A stretch of DNA of 64,000 nt from Quercus robur (lineage: Eukaryota; Streptophyta; Magnoliopsida; Fagales; Fagaceae): the NCBI RefSeq assembly GCF_932294415.1, contig NC_065538.1, positions 22,661,759-22,725,758 on the forward strand. The letters run 5' to 3'. The notes beneath the pieces are model-generated. The model had not been told where the DNA came from. It did no database searches and saw only the letters and a program-made list of their open reading frames with translations. Made by a program: the position numbers and the translations under genes. Shown one piece after another: positions 45,290 to 57,216 of this stretch. The first letter of the stretch is position 1, and every line of letters begins with the position of its first letter.

Positions 45290-47839
45290 AAAAGCTAGGT
45301 ATGCCATACATCTTCCTTTTTCATTTTCTTTAGTTTCACAATTGTTAATATGAAAAGGAAAAGGTTTTTCTGCACAAATGGTATGCATCATTTGTGCATA
45401 TTTTGTATTTAAATCATTGAACGTGCTTAAGTGTGAGCACTGAGCATGCTGTATCTGTTTATATTGCGAGCAGTGATTCAATCCTTCATTATCTTCTAGT
45501 TTCTTGTCTGATATCTTTGTTGCAAATACTCATAAAAAAACCTGTCATCTAGTTTCTTTATTGCCTTTTAGTATGCTGTTGGGAGTTAGTCTTTGTCGTT
45601 GTTATTTTAGCATGCTGTTAGTGCCTCTTCCTACAGAAAAACTTTGTGCTGAAGTACTGAACTGTGTGATCGAATTAATAGTTACGCTTGTTGTAGCCAT
45701 ACGTTGTCTCTTTATAAAGTAAATCTGAGATGTTGATAAACACTCCTTGGGGGCATGTGACATTATTGCTCTAAGTGGATTTCACCTGGAGATTCACATT
45801 TTGATGATCCTAAAATCTGGTGACCTTAAAGCATTTTAAATGAAGCCATAGGTGCTATTAGTCTAATACCCTTGATAGGGGAAAAGGGGAAGTATAAATG
45901 AGGTATTCTTAAAGCTCTTTTGATCAGATTATATGTGTGGCCTTCTGATACAATTTTGCTGTGAGGAGAATGGTGTTATTCTAAGGAACTAGTAATAAGT
46001 TTGCATGCCTGTGTAACTTGTTTTTTCTTTATAGCAACATGAGTGATTTTGTTGTTTACATTTTTTCGCACTTAAGTAGGCACTAGTATTAAGTTTGCAT
46101 GCCTGTGGATTTTTTTTTTTTTTTTTTCTCTATAGCTATGCATTTTTCTTTATTTAGACCTTTTTTCCCCTAAATAGTCTTAATTGATTTTGCTGACCTC
46201 TCTCATGAAAATAGCAAATTGTCTGCAGGTCAGACTATCACTCTTAGGTAGTGGAAGCAAGGTCATCTCTCCTTGCTTATATCAACTCAGAATGTGTGCA
46301 AGAGAGCCACAAATGTCGAGCTACGGATAGTGGTTGTGGTTTGATCAGATTGGGTGATTGAAACCCACAGGAGACCTGGTGTGGCAATTTAATATCGAAC
46401 TGAGAAATATTGGTTGAATTGGAGAAGATTGTTTCTACACAAACAAATTGCGGAAGATCCTATTCATAAGTGGTTCTGTCTGTGTAATATCCCAAATGAA
46501 AATTGCTCTGTGCTCCAACACCTCGCATTACCTTGTCAGATGATTTAAGAGACAAATTGGGAGATTGAATGCCTGGGAATCTAATAGTATTAGAAGATCT
46601 TATAAATTAGTCTAGATTCTTGCTGCTCGGTCATCATTTCCTCTGGAGAGAAAATTCATGGCCATGCTGTTTCCCAGAAACGGAACAGTTAAAAGTTTGC
46701 ATATAAGAAGTTGCAAGATGTTTTCCAATCCATGTTGATTCACTTCGTAGTTCTTATGAAGAAACCATAGGGGTGAATACAAATGAAATAGTTAGGTAAA
46801 GGCTCAGTTTGGAATTTTGTTATATGCAACTCCTGACAACTTGTTGTCTAAATTTGATGTAAAAGAAAATGTTTATAGAGCTTTTAAAGTGAATACAAGC
46901 AGCTTGCACATCTGTTCTCCTAAGATTATTGTCAGTCCAGCCAAATGGAAGCTTAAATTTTTGTTCAGCTTATGGGTCATCAGACTTCTTATTGTTATGA
47001 AGCGAAAATCTGAGGAGTCAGTAATGCAACAAAGAGATTTATACAATGTTTCACCTAAGTTGAGCTTTATAACTCTAGCATGAACATAACACAACTGAAG
47101 ATTTTGATTTGAATCTGCTTGAGTGCATTATTAAAAGGGATGCAAATGGCCACTAAAATTTATCTTTATGCAGCCTTTTATATTCTTTCGAACAATGAAA
47201 ATCTAACACCTAAAGAGGGGTGGTGGAACAAAAAAAAACGAAAACTGAATTGATCATAATAAAAAATTCAATCATATAACTTTTTCTTTTTTTCCCATTT
47301 TGAAGGTTTTCTTAAAATTTTCAAAACAGGACCTTAAAGTGCATAAAAAGTCGCTTCCATTATTCATTTACGCAATTTTTTTCCATTTGACCATGACCAG
47401 GCTCATCATTTTAATGTTTTAATAATGTGGCTAGTGTTACATTGCCTGCTGAAGTTCCTAGTATTTTATTTTTCTCTTATTATTACGTTGAACCGAATGT
47501 ACACCTTCTATTCTATTAGGAATTAATCATTCTAGATGATCAATATGATGGAGGTCTAGATTACACCAGTATTAAAGAATATATATAAGAAACACCGCAT
47601 GAGTCAATTAAAACTTATCAAAATGCACTTTGGTACTTCCTTTATAAGAAAAACTCGAGTAATGTGTTTTAAGCAATAAGTATGTGCTTTGAAGACGTTG
47701 TGCACGATTTGTTGTATAAGTTAGCTCTTGGAATAAACTTAGAGATCATTCACACGCTTGGTTCCAAATGCATGCTCACTATTACAACCATACTATTATT
47801 ACGGCATCTCTTGTGGGACTTTCTTTGGGCATTGATCTT
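45290..47839. other. PPR 3' region and gene-free DNA
   Basis: No further coding gene is supported. The PPR 3' UTR is probably here, possibly spliced (an acceptor-like TTGTCTGCAG precedes 46230). A 94-bp direct duplication lies around 45988-46110 (units with AAGTTTGCATGCCTGTG). Reading frames at 46817-47094 are AT-rich and unrecognised. Confidence 0.55.
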
Positions 47840-48410
47840 CACTTTTATTGTGTGAATAATTCCATATCAAATACGTCCAAAATTAACACTATTGTCTGGC
47901 ATAACTAGAATAGGAGAAAAAAGTGGAAATAGATTGCATGAAATGAAAGATGATTGCGCTTTGTAAGTAGTTGATACCTTTGAATGGTAAAGAGCAAGAC
48001 ATGACCTTGTCTTTTGCCTCTTAAGAGCAAGACACGCACCTAACTTTGATCTAAGGTTAACTTCAACTCCCAAGTGTATCAGATATTGCTTCACTTCATG
48101 AAAAGAAAAAAAGCTATAGAAGAGGATTTTACTGGAGTGGAAAAGATCAAAAGATTACAAGGAAAGAACAAACAAGTTTTAATATACATCATGGAACTTG
48201 TGAAGGAAAACATCAAAAAGCAAGCAGATTACTTATCATGCACCTAGAGGCATTACCCAACACAGGAACTGATATTAATATTAATATTCCTATCAACTTC
48301 TTAATTATGAGCTCAAATGCTATAAATGGATATTTATATAGATAGAAGGTTAATACCCAAAAAGACAAGTAAAACAAAATTCCACAAGCAACACACCAAA
48401 TTGCAGTGAT
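47840..48410. repeat. Trihelix-gene 3' flank, duplicated at 53155-53640
   Basis: This direct repeat is shared with 53155-53640 at about 85% by eye. Matching blocks include ATATCAAATACGTCCAAAA, GCATGAAATGAAAGATGATT, TTTTACTGGAGTGGAAAAGA, GAACTGATATTAAT and CCCAAAAAGACAAGTAAAAC. It begins about 150 bp beyond the trihelix stop codon and contains no coding sequence. Confidence 0.85.
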
Positions 48411-48560
48411 CCACTTAATTTTTTGTTATTTCTTCTAATACAACATATCCGGCAATATTGATAAATATTAAAAGGGGCAAAAAGGCCCTCAATGACTATA
48501 CAACAAGTAGTGGTTGACATGCTAATTAACATCACAGAATGCTAATTAGGTCTCAAAACA

Positions 48561-49757
48561 TCAACCACTGGCATTTTCAGCAGAGATATCATTCTCCTCA
48601 TCATCGACTTGCCTAATTTTCGCTATTTCAGTCTGTGCTCTCTCCAGGATCTGCCTCTTCTGCATCTCCAATTCCCTATGGAAATCCATTCGCATCTTCT
48701 CTAGCTCCACCATCTGCTGCCTTTTGTTAGTCTCAATCTTCTCATATATCTCACTGAACTTGTGAATAGAATCAGCAAGCAATCTAAAGGAAGACCCCTC
48801 ATCATTGACCCTTCCAAACTTCCTTTTCTTGGGTGGAAGTCCATCTGAATCATCCTCCTCACGATCAGTAGGTTCTGAATTCCCAGGACTATCTCTCATC
48901 TCATCCAACCCATTTGCACGATTCAAATAAACTTTAGGATTCATAAATACATACTCCCCCGAATCCATACCACAGGAGAGGCCTGCTTGCTGTGGGGGTG
49001 ATGACAGCAACACATCCATCTTCTTAAAATAAACCCATTTGCTCATGGCATCACCCGTCTCAGCCATCCTCATCTTCTCTTTTTTGTACTTCTTCTTCAA
49101 TGTATCCAACCGATTCCTACACTGAGTATCTGTCCTCTCAATTTTTGAAATTTCTGATACCTTCTCTGCAACTTCTTGCCACTCCTCAGACCGAAGACTC
49201 TTCCTCCCACGATGAAGAAACCGGTCACCCCAAGCATCTAGTAAAACAAACGTCTCACGCTCAGTCCAATCAGTTAGTGAATTACGGCCACCAAATGATG
49301 GTTTTGGAGCTGCGGGAGGTGGGGCTGCAGCTGATGGTGGGGGTACACGAGGAGCAAATTCGTAACTAGAAACCAAACTCTTCAACTTCCGCTTTTTTGG
49401 GTGCCTTTCCAAATCAACATCTTCAATCCTTTGACTAAAACTTTTCTGCTTATCATCATCTTCGTCGTCGTCCTCCTCCTCCTCCTCCTCCTCTTCGTCC
49501 TCATCATCATCCATCAAATCTTTGTGCACATTTCGAAAACCATTATTCAGATCATCAGTCTCTTCCTCCTCTCCCAATTCTTCTTCGTCATCTTCATCCA
49601 TATCATCCTCCTCATCAACATATTGACTACCAACTGGCCGAGAATATGGAGCATTCCGAACAGAAAGTTTCTGTCGACTCGAGGAACCATAACCCTGCTG
49701 GTAATTCACAGCATAGGGGTTTGGAGGATACCTTGCATCATCCTCAGTGTCATCCAT
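48561..49757 (-). CDS. Trihelix transcription factor (SIP1 clade, ASIL/ENAP-like), 398 aa
   Basis: A single uninterrupted coding exon from the ATG at 49757. Residues about 48-103 are a long acidic tract (Asp/Glu runs, encoded by a CTC/CAT-type repeat on the plus strand). KKRKLK at 121-126 is a likely nuclear localisation signal, followed by a Pro/Ala-rich stretch. The trihelix (MYB/SANT-like) DNA-binding domain lies at about 160-252 (SLTDWTERETFVLLDAWGDR, EEWQEVAEKVSE, RTDTQCRNRLDTLKKKYKKEK, WVYFKKMDVLL). A second basic stretch PPKKRKFGR is near residue 310, and a C-terminal amphipathic coiled coil (FSEIYEKIETNKRQQMVELE and onward) is the dimerisation region of this clade. Family members act in the nucleus as repressors of seed maturation genes or as chromatin cofactors. 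The specific role here is inferred only from family membership. Confidence 0.92.
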   Translation of the reverse strand: MDDTEDDARYPPNPYAVNYQQGYGSSSRQKLSVRNAPYSRPVGSQYVDEEDDMDEDDEEELGEEEETDDLNNGFRNVHKDLMDDDEDEEEEEEEEDDDEDDDKQKSFSQRIEDVDLERHPKKRKLKSLVSSYEFAPRVPPPSAAAPPPAAPKPSFGGRNSLTDWTERETFVLLDAWGDRFLHRGRKSLRSEEWQEVAEKVSEISKIERTDTQCRNRLDTLKKKYKKEKMRMAETGDAMSKWVYFKKMDVLLSSPPQQAGLSCGMDSGEYVFMNPKVYLNRANGLDEMRDSPGNSEPTDREEDDSDGLPPKKRKFGRVNDEGSSFRLLADSIHKFSEIYEKIETNKRQQMVELEKMRMDFHRELEMQKRQILERAQTEIAKIRQVDDEENDISAENASG

Positions 49758-50570
49758 TTTAGCAACAATTATAGATCAACCACAAACAATACCCAGAAAA
49801 ACAACACTAACAAATCTCAGTTTCTAGCTCCAATCCACTGATTCCTCCTTTTTTTTTTTTTTTCCTGGGTCTTACTTATTTACATGATCAAACACCAAAA
49901 AACAAAAAAATTCCCATAATTTTGTTGTTCCCACTAACACCCTATTTTCTAATTCCAGTCACTAATTTGCCTTTCCTAGAGTTAGATTCCCAAATAGACA
50001 AAACCCCAGTATCTTTGACTGTCTACAACACAAAAATAGAAACTGAACCTCAGTCTTTGAATCAACTTCTAGAAGAAGCAAAAACCCATGTTACATTTTA
50101 GAACATCAAAACTCAAAAATAAAAAAATCAATCGCAATAAAAATCCAATCTTTTTCCAGTTCCAACTACCAACTCAACCTGTTCCATACATTCAAATTTC
50201 AACAACTGAAAATGACAATCCATGATAAATTTATCTCAAAAGATAAATAAACAATAAAAAGGCCTAATTTTTAAGCCCAAAGCAAGCTTCCTTAAGAAGA
50301 TTTAATTAAAACCCATGATTCTTACCTCAAAGAACAAGCTTTCCCAGACTACACACAACTCACAAAGTCCCAAACTTTCTTCAAAATCAGACACTAACTT
50401 CTTTTTTTTTCTTTTTTGGGTTAAAACCCAAACATCAAAAATTTGTGAGAATTCGAAAGCAATTCAAAGAAAATGGGAATGGGAAAGAATGAAAGATAAA
50501 AATAGGATAGATCATAGTCATAGATAAGAAAGTGGAGAGAGAGTAAACAATAGCATTTTGGGGATAAAAG
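49758..50570 (-). other. Trihelix gene 5' leader with probable intron
   Basis: A strong minus-strand donor TTGAG|GTAAG sits at 50326/50325, so the leader is probably spliced; the acceptor between 50325 and 49758 could not be fixed. The likely first exon (about 50326-50560) contains CT/GA-rich DNA, with (GA)n near 50535-50541. No clear TATA box upstream. Confidence 0.4.
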
Positions 50571-51208
50571 AGGGCTGCTGCTAATGTACGCCTGGTGTGC
50601 CTGCTAAGGTGTTGTTTGTAGTATGGGCTTTGAGGCCATAAGGAATTTTGAGGATGATTAGAGTTTGAGGTTTGTTATGTGGGTTTGGGCTGGTTGATCC
50701 AGTCCTAGACTTGGGGTCCAGATTAGTTTGAACTTGTTCAATTTGATGTTGGGTTTGATCTATGCAATAACTACATTTTTTTTATAGGAAATATGCAAGG
50801 GCTACTTTAATGTCTTAAATTTGATTTTTGAGAAAATATACATGATTTTTTTTAATCAAAAAATAAAATAAATGATTTTTTTTTTTAATAATTTGATAAT
50901 TGGGAGAAGAGAAATTTAAAACCTTGACATTTTTCTTAGAAACACGAGAAGATATCAATTGAGCAACAAAAGACTCTTGAGTCTTAGCACCATTTCCTTT
51001 AATATTTCTTTTAGTCCCAAATTGTTAGACGAGTCCAGTCTAATCAAAAACTAAAGTGTTCTAATTTGGCTCATTTATTTTGTTATCTAGCTCTATATCA
51101 CAAGTTTTCTTTATTCTTTAGTTTTTTTTTTTTTTTTTGAGAAAAACTCTTTAGTTTTTTAATTAAATTAACTTATTAAAATATTCTTTTTACAATGACT
51201 TATTATAA
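50571..51208. repeat. Intergenic DNA with a third, partial copy of the 53.9/57.1-kb repeat
   Basis: 51047-51200 shares CTAATTTGGCTCATTTA, TCACAAGTTTTCTTTA and TTAATTAAATTAACTT with 53980-54060 and 57175-57350. No gene is present. It contains the micro-insertion at 51115-51160, and its right part is interrupted by two Harbinger elements. Confidence 0.6.
51115..51160 (-). mobile_element. Tail-only micro-insertion
   Basis: TCTTTAGTTTTTT at 51115-51127 is repeated at 51148-51160, around a T-run plus GAGAAAAAC. On the minus strand the insert is TTTTTCTC plus As. The related copies near 54040 and 57330 lack it. Confidence 0.55.
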
Positions 51209-52197
51209 GAGCATCCTCATAAAAAATGCCATTTTGACACACCAAAAACCTACTTTATCATTTTAGCACATCATTTTACAATATCCCATTTATCAGATAT
51301 TTTATTCTTCAATTCTATATATTAAAATAATATTTACTACACATTAAAATAATATATTTATCAAAAACCCAGCAAATATACAAATGCACAGCCAGTGGCA
51401 GTCGCCACCACCTAAGAACCAACAGCCACAGCTACAACCACCACCACAAACTACAACCACAATCACCGGATCCTCCAACAAATTCCAAATCCAAAAACCT
51501 CAACAAAATTATTTAAAAAAAAAAAAAACTCAAAATCTTCAACAAAACCCCAACCCAACAGATCAATCAATGACCAAACTCAACCAACCATCGATGGCGA
51601 GAGCTATGGAGGATGACGAGCAAAGATTGGCGACTACCCCTGGGTGAGCAGAGCTTCAGATCGGTGAGCAGAGGTTCAAATTGGCGAGCTTCAATCAGCG
51701 AGCTTTGCTTCAAATCGGAATCGCCTTCTTCTTCATGACAGGAAAAGAAAAAGAGAGAGATAGTGACAGGAGAAGAAAAAAAAAAAAAAAAAAGAAGGAG
51801 TAGAGATGGGTCGGATTTGTGACGATAATACCGAAATGCAGAGAGAGAGAGAGAGGAAGAGAGTGAGAGATAAAAAAAAATGAAAGTGAGAAAGAAATAG
51901 GGAGCAACGGAGAGATGGAGACCAGAGAGGAGAGAGAGAGGAAGAGAGTGAGAGATAAAAAAAAAATAAAAGTGAGAAAGAAATAGGGAGCAACGGAGAG
52001 ATGGAGGAGAGAGAAAAGTAAATAAAATAATCAAAAGAATTATAGCATTTTTGTCTGTACGCTCTCATATTTGAGAGCATACTGTAGCATGTCTCATAAT
52101 TTTGAGACATTTAGCACACCTCATGAGGGGTTGTTTTTGGTGTTTGGTATGCCAAATGCCAAATATTTAGCATTTGGCACACCTGATGAGAACGCTC
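51209..52197. mobile_element. PIF/Harbinger-type non-autonomous element (989 bp)
   Basis: Ends GAGCATCCTCAT and the reverse GAGCGTTCTCAT, with a TAA duplication at 51206-51208 and 52198-52200. Short palindromes occur near the right end (GCTCTCATATTTGAGAGC; GTCTCATAATTTTGAGAC). The interior is low-complexity CA, GA and TC-rich DNA with an 85-bp tandem duplication. Overlapping Ser/Phe/Leu-rich frames on the minus strand (51567-52110) are simple-sequence artefacts. Confidence 0.85.
51841..52010. repeat. 85-bp tandem duplication inside the Harbinger element
   Basis: Two copies of a GA-rich unit containing GGAAGAGAGTGAGAGAT and GGGAGCAACGGAGAGATGG; the marker GGAAGAG starts at 51855 and 51940. 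Confidence 0.8.
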
Positions 52198-52200
52198 TAA

Positions 52201-52636
52201 GCATTCTCATCCGGAAATTCTATCCTATTTTATTTTACTATCTTAAAAAGCTACTTTATCAATTATACCATACCATTCTACTATACACCCAACATCCCAA
52301 TTTTTATTTTACTATACAACACATTAAAATAATATATCTACACAATAAAATAATATATTTAAAAACATAAATAAAAGCCAGAAATGAGACACGGAGAGAG
52401 AGACAGAGATTGAGACGTGAGACAAAGAATGGGAGGAGAGAGGAATGAATAAAAATATATTATTTCCTTTTACAATAGTGCTACAGTACCATCACAAATT
52501 TGTGATGGTACAGTAGCACAATTCTAAATTTTTTTAAGATACAAGACAGATACAAAACCGGATGTTGGTTTGTTTTTTTGCTTTGATGCTAAAATTTCTC
52601 ATCATATACCATATACTTTGCTCAATGTGAATGCTC
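52201..52636. mobile_element. PIF/Harbinger-type MITE adjoining the previous one (436 bp)
   Basis: The left end GCATTCTCATCC (first bases of GAG lost at the junction) and the reverse of the right end GAGCATTCACATTGAG are inverted, with TAA at 52198-52200 and 52637-52639. It contains a 42-nt near-perfect palindrome at 52478-52519 (arms GTGCTACAGTACCATCACAAA). It shares one TAA with the element at 51209-52197. Confidence 0.75.
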
Positions 52637-52661
52637 TAATATTTACTAAATGCATATTACT

Positions 52662-52728
52662 ACATCTAATCTAATTCTTTTTTTTTTTTTTTTTTTTTTT
52701 TTTGACTGAAAACATCTAATCTAATTCT
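52662..52728 (-). mobile_element. Tail-only micro-insertion
   Basis: A perfect 17-bp direct repeat (ACATCTAATCTAATTCT at 52662-52678 and 52712-52728) flanks a T-run plus GACTGAAA. On the minus strand this is TTTCAGTC plus As. Confidence 0.75.
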
Positions 52729-52926
52729 AATATATCTAATATAATATAACATATTATTACTGTTTACGGAAGTTCAAGTTAAGAGTCCACCATTTGGCAT
52801 GTCCTTTGTCATGTGTTATTAAAGAGTGTAAATTACTTTCGACACCTACTTCTCCATGGCCAGGGGAAATGCTTCTGTACCAAATAAGCCTACTGGTCTG
52901 GCGTCAACCTTAGCAATTAGCATGCC

Positions 52927-52992
52927 TCCTCATCCTTGAGGGTTTTTTTTTTTTTTTTTTTTTTAAATTATAAATGGGTCCTCATCCTTGAG
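52927..52992 (-). mobile_element. Tail-only micro-insertion
   Basis: TCCTCATCCTTGAG at 52927-52940 and 52979-52992 flanks 38 nt consisting of GG, a T-run and AAATTATAAATGGG. Confidence 0.6.
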
Positions 52993-53050
52993 TTAATAGA
53001 CAAATAATGTTTAAAAAAAAAAAAAAAACCTTTCTTGCCTCATTTAACTT

Positions 53051-53070
53051 TCACTTTATTCCCCCCTCAC

Positions 53071-53101
<31 letters not shown>

Positions 53102-53109
53102 CTTTATTC
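53051..53109 (+). mobile_element. Tail-only micro-insertion
   Basis: TCACTTTATTC at 53051-53061 and 53099-53109 flanks CCCCCTCAC plus a run of about 28 As. Confidence 0.6.
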
Positions 53110-53154
53110 AAAACGACGTACTTTTGACGTTTGGATTCACCCTATGATTATTTG

Positions 53155-53640
53155 GGTATTGGTTTTCACTCTTTTATTGTGTAAATAATTCGATATCAAA
53201 TACGTCCAAAATAACACCATTGCCTAGCAAAACAAAAATAGGAAAAAGAGTGGACATAGATGGCATGAAATGAAAGATGATTGAGCTTTAAGAGCAAGAC
53301 ACAAACCTAACTTTGATCTATGGTTAACTTTAATTCCCAGTGTATCAGATATCGCTTCATTTCTTGAAAAAAAAAAAAAAAAAAATTTAAAAAGGGTTTT
53401 ACTGGAGTGGAAAAGATCAAAAGACAGATAACATAAAAAAGGCAACAGATAACTTATCGTGCACCTAGGGACACAGGAACTGATATTAATTTTAATATTC
53501 TTATCAACTTCTTAATCTTTGAGCTCAAATGCTATAAATGGATGTTCATATAGATAGAAGGTCGCTACCCAAAAAGACAAGTAAAACAAAATGCCCACAG
53601 GCAACACACCATATTGTAATGATCCTAAGAGATAATTTGT
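53155..53640. repeat. Second copy of the trihelix-gene 3' flank
   Basis: Direct duplicate of 47840-48410, lacking several internal blocks (for example the sequence between GATTGAGCTTT and AAGAGCAAGACAC). No trihelix coding sequence follows it. Confidence 0.85.
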
Positions 53641-53855
53641 CCCAAAAAAAGGAAAATGAAAAAAAAAAAAAAAAAAATCCTCCTTCATCCTTAGAAAAAC
53701 ACTTCTAGGGCTTACTTTGGACGAAGCATTGGAAGGAAGCTATAAGCAGTAATCTTCTTAGCAATGTAACTCTTCTTTTTATCCTTAAAAAAACCACATA
53801 ATTATACACCTCCACCAGGTTCCGGCAGTAGATATTTATCTGTGACTGTTTCTCA

Positions 53856-53856
<1 letters not shown>

Positions 53857-53911
<55 letters not shown>
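53857..53911. repeat. (TC)n microsatellite
   Basis: About 27 dinucleotide units of TC, nearly uninterrupted. Confidence 0.95.
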
Positions 53912-53914
<3 letters not shown>

Positions 53915-53929
53915 AACTCATTTTTGGTT

Positions 53930-54805
53930 AACCGCATATCTGGGTTTAGCTCATTTACTTTGTTAATCGAGCACCAAAGTGTTCTAATTTGGCTCATTTA
54001 CTCTGTTATAAAGCACAAGATCACAAGTTTTCTTTAATTTATTAATTAACTTAATATAATCTTTACTTAATGCATATTACTACATTTGTTTAGTAATAGC
54101 ACTTCAAATTGGAGCTCAGATTTGGTTTGTTTATGAATGAGTTCAGAAAAGTATCTTATAATGAGTGAATTTGAAATGCTTGCGAGCAGTAGTTTATTTA
54201 ACAACTTTAATAAAAAATTTCCTAATAATTTGAATACTTGAGACTCGTGAACCAAAAGTAAATACTAACTAGATTTTATGTATATAATTTGTCTCGATAA
54301 TTGGGGTGAGAGATTAAATCCTAAAATTCTTCGTTAGAAACATTATAAGACACTTGACAAATACAACTATATCTTGATAAGTTAAAAGATTAGTGGTTAC
54401 CAATTTGTTTATTTAGTAAAATATTTTGACAATATCAGAGAGTTAATAACAAACATTACTTTATACTTGGATTGAGGGTTTTGATGGGCTCTGACCAATG
54501 CACTATCAATGCATTCCTTTTTTTTTTTTTTTGAGAAATAATTACAACATACTGCTAACTTCGCAACTCGAACCCTTTCCCCCTAGATCCTCAAACACTT
54601 TGTGCATGAGGAGGTGCCAATTCGGTTACAAGGCCTTTGGCCATCAATGCATTCCTTAAGTGAGCAAAAAGCGAGCATTTGGTTAACCTTACAAATTTGG
54701 GTTTAGCTCCTCTCAACCGTTGCTTTTTTGCCCTCTTGCTCCTCTATCTATAATATATCAGCGCCTATATTATCATGCATTGTAAGTGGGCCCCCATTTT
54801 AAAAA
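53930..54805. repeat. Segmental repeat, copy A (paralog of 56890-59195)
   Basis: Co-linear with 57087-59195: shared GGGTTTAGCTCATTTACTTT, TTAATGCATATTACTACATT, GAATTTGAAATGCTTGCGAG, GACAATATCAGAGAGTTAA and TTGATGGGCTCTGACC. Copy A lacks the solo LTR and the plus-strand SINE of copy B but carries its own minus SINE (54518-54642). No gene is present. Confidence 0.85.
54518..54642 (-). mobile_element. tRNA-derived SINE (family 2), minus orientation
   Basis: Flanked by ATCAATGCATTCC at 54505-54517 and 54643-54655. On the minus strand it begins GGCCAAAGGCCTTGTAACCG (A-box-like TAACCGAATTGG), has a B-box-like GGTTCGAGTTG and ends TTTCTC plus an A-tail. The paralogous site near 59047 has the target once and no insert. 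Confidence 0.85.
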
Positions 54806-55513
54806 AGGATTGGATGAGGTGATATGTTAAATCTACTACTTAACATAGCAGCTCCATCAACGAGAGAAATAAAGTTCATATAGTTGAGGTTTCTGCCACT
54901 AATTAGTGCTATAATTGAGTCTTATCATAGTACTGCAATAAAAAAGCACATTTATTTTATGTGCTTCCACACTCCCCACTCTCTCTGTCCCATCCAACAT
55001 ATATATAAAATTCATCACAATGCACAAGGGTGTGCTCCAATTTTCTCAAGCTATTTAAAGGATATACCAAGTAAAGCTATCTTATGGTACACTATTTTTT
55101 TGGGGCAGTGAAAAAATTGTACATTTTTCTTACATGTAAAAGGTAAACCTACTAAAAATGGAAGAGTTGAGCAACAGGACAGGACATGTCAATAATATTC
55201 ACATGTAAATCAGTTTAATCCTTCATATAATTCTTACAAAAACTTGTTTCTATCCTATTTTAAAAATAAAAGTCTTTGTTTCTTTCTTCATAATTAGAAG
55301 GATCGAATTGTAATAACCAATAGGAGAGCCATGCATAAAATAAAAAGGAACAATTTCATAAATATGAAGATGTCAAGTTTGAAAGACACCTACAAAAAGA
55401 AAAAAAAGGTGAATGATTATCCATTGTTAACTAACAAAGAACCCAATCTTCAGAAATGAAAATTTGTTTCCAAAGATTATTCAAATGCTGATAGTTGAAA
55501 TTGGAGTGACAAG
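54806..55513. other. Gene-free AT-rich DNA
   Basis: I see no gene or terminal-repeat element. The frame at 54884-55111 is unrecognised. Confidence 0.55.
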
Positions 55514-56363
55514 CACTACACCAAAATAAGTCTATTACATCAAGTGTTAATGCAACAAAATTAGTATAGTGGTATTAGACATAATATCACATCTAAAAAT
55601 TAAAAGTTGTTGCAATAGTAACTTAAAAATAGTAAATTATTACATTAATAATAATTAGTTGTAATAATTTATAATTTTCAGTTGCAATAGAGATTTTAAT
55701 ACTAAATTGAATTTAGAAAATTTTTTGCTATAGCTTAAATTGAAGAAATCAATTTTTTTAATAAATTAAATTGAAGAAATCAATTTTTTTTAATAACTTA
55801 AATTGAAGAAACCATTGTAATAACTTGATACAAATTATATATTTTGCGATATATTATAATAGATCGAAATTTCAAAGAGATGACTTATTGCAACAAATTT
55901 AACATTGCAATAACTAAAATAATAATTATTTTACAATCTATTGCAATGACAAAGATGAAGCTGCGATGAATATATTATTACAATGATCTAATTCCAATTA
56001 TTTTACAATCTATTGTAAGAAAAAAATATGAAAAATTTAACTATTACAATAAATATACCATTGCAATAATTTGAACCCAAAATATTTTTGTCAATTCTTT
56101 ACAATCTATTGTAATAAAATTTATGAAATAATAGCCTATTGCTACAAGATATTCGAAGTAATAAATCGTTTATTGCAATAGCAAATATATTATTACATCA
56201 AAATTTTCATTAAAATATTTAAGATTTATTGCAACAAAATTGTTTTGTAGCACAAACTTATTACCTCAAATTTTATTACAACACTTCGCATAAACTATTG
56301 CAATAACTTCGATGTTATTGCAACAATTTTTTTTTGTTGCAATAAACCTTTTTTGTTGTAGTG
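55514..56363. mobile_element. Non-autonomous CACTA element (850 bp)
   Basis: Begins CACTACACCAAAA and ends with the reverse of CACTACAACAAAA, flanked by the 3-bp duplication AAG (55511-55513, 56364-56366). Subterminal and internal repeats of TATTGCAATA-like and TTATTACA-like motifs occur in both orientations throughout, as in En/Spm ends. No transposase. Confidence 0.88.
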
Positions 56364-56366
56364 AAG

Positions 56367-56889
56367 TGACAAAGAGAAGGTTGTGTGATTCTGTAATGAA
56401 AACTGAAATGTTTTAAATTATAAGTCAGTGCCTAAAGACATGAGAACTTCAAATTTTAAAAATTGAACCAATGGAAGCTAGCTTTCATTAGCTACTTATA
56501 TTCTACCAACAAGCAACAACACAATAGAAAGAATTGCAGTTCATAATTGTATTTTTCAATTGGTCATAAAATAATATGGCAATATCCGATATAGAAAGAA
56601 TTCTTCTTTGATTACATAAAATACTCATATTATAAAGAAAAACATTCACTTATTTACAGTTTTTAGAAAGTGGTTTTCAGTTACATGGCAATGGCCGAAA
56701 TAGAAATATTTGTTCTTTGATTACATTTATAAAAATAAAAATAAAAAAATAATTAAAAATAAAAAACTTATCATTGAGAAAATATTTACTTATTTACTGT
56801 TTCTTGAAATTGATTTAAGTTCTCTGGCCCCATGTAACAGAAATATCAAATAGAGGAATATATGTACAATTCTAGGATCGAGGTCCAGG
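56367..56889. other. Gene-free AT-rich DNA
   Basis: I see no gene. There are two loosely similar blocks around AATATGGCAATATCC and ACATGGCAATGGCC (56574 and 56683), each followed by a GAAATAGAAA/TTCTTTGATTACAT-like sequence, suggesting an old short duplication. Confidence 0.5.
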
Positions 56890-57216
56890 GGTTTGATGGG
56901 CTCTGACCATTGCACCTTTATGCATTTCTTAGTGAGCAAAAAGTGAACATTTGGTTAACCATACAAATTAATCTGGGTTTAGCTCATTTACTTTGTTAAA
57001 TGAGTAGTCTAATCGAGGCTATCGAGCACTAAAGTGCTCTAATGACCATTGCACCTTTATGCATTTCTTAGTGAGCAAAAAGTGAACATTTGGTTAACTA
57101 TACAAATTAATCTGGGTTTAGCTCATTTACTTTGTTAAATGAGTAGTCTAATCAAGGCTATCGAGCACTAAAGTGCTCTAATTTGGCTTATTTACTTTGT
57201 TATCAAGCTCGAGATA

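Noticed and set aside
51567..52110. Overlapping Ser/Leu/Phe-rich minus frames resembling membrane proteins
   Set aside because: They derive from GA-rich tandem repeats inside a Harbinger element.
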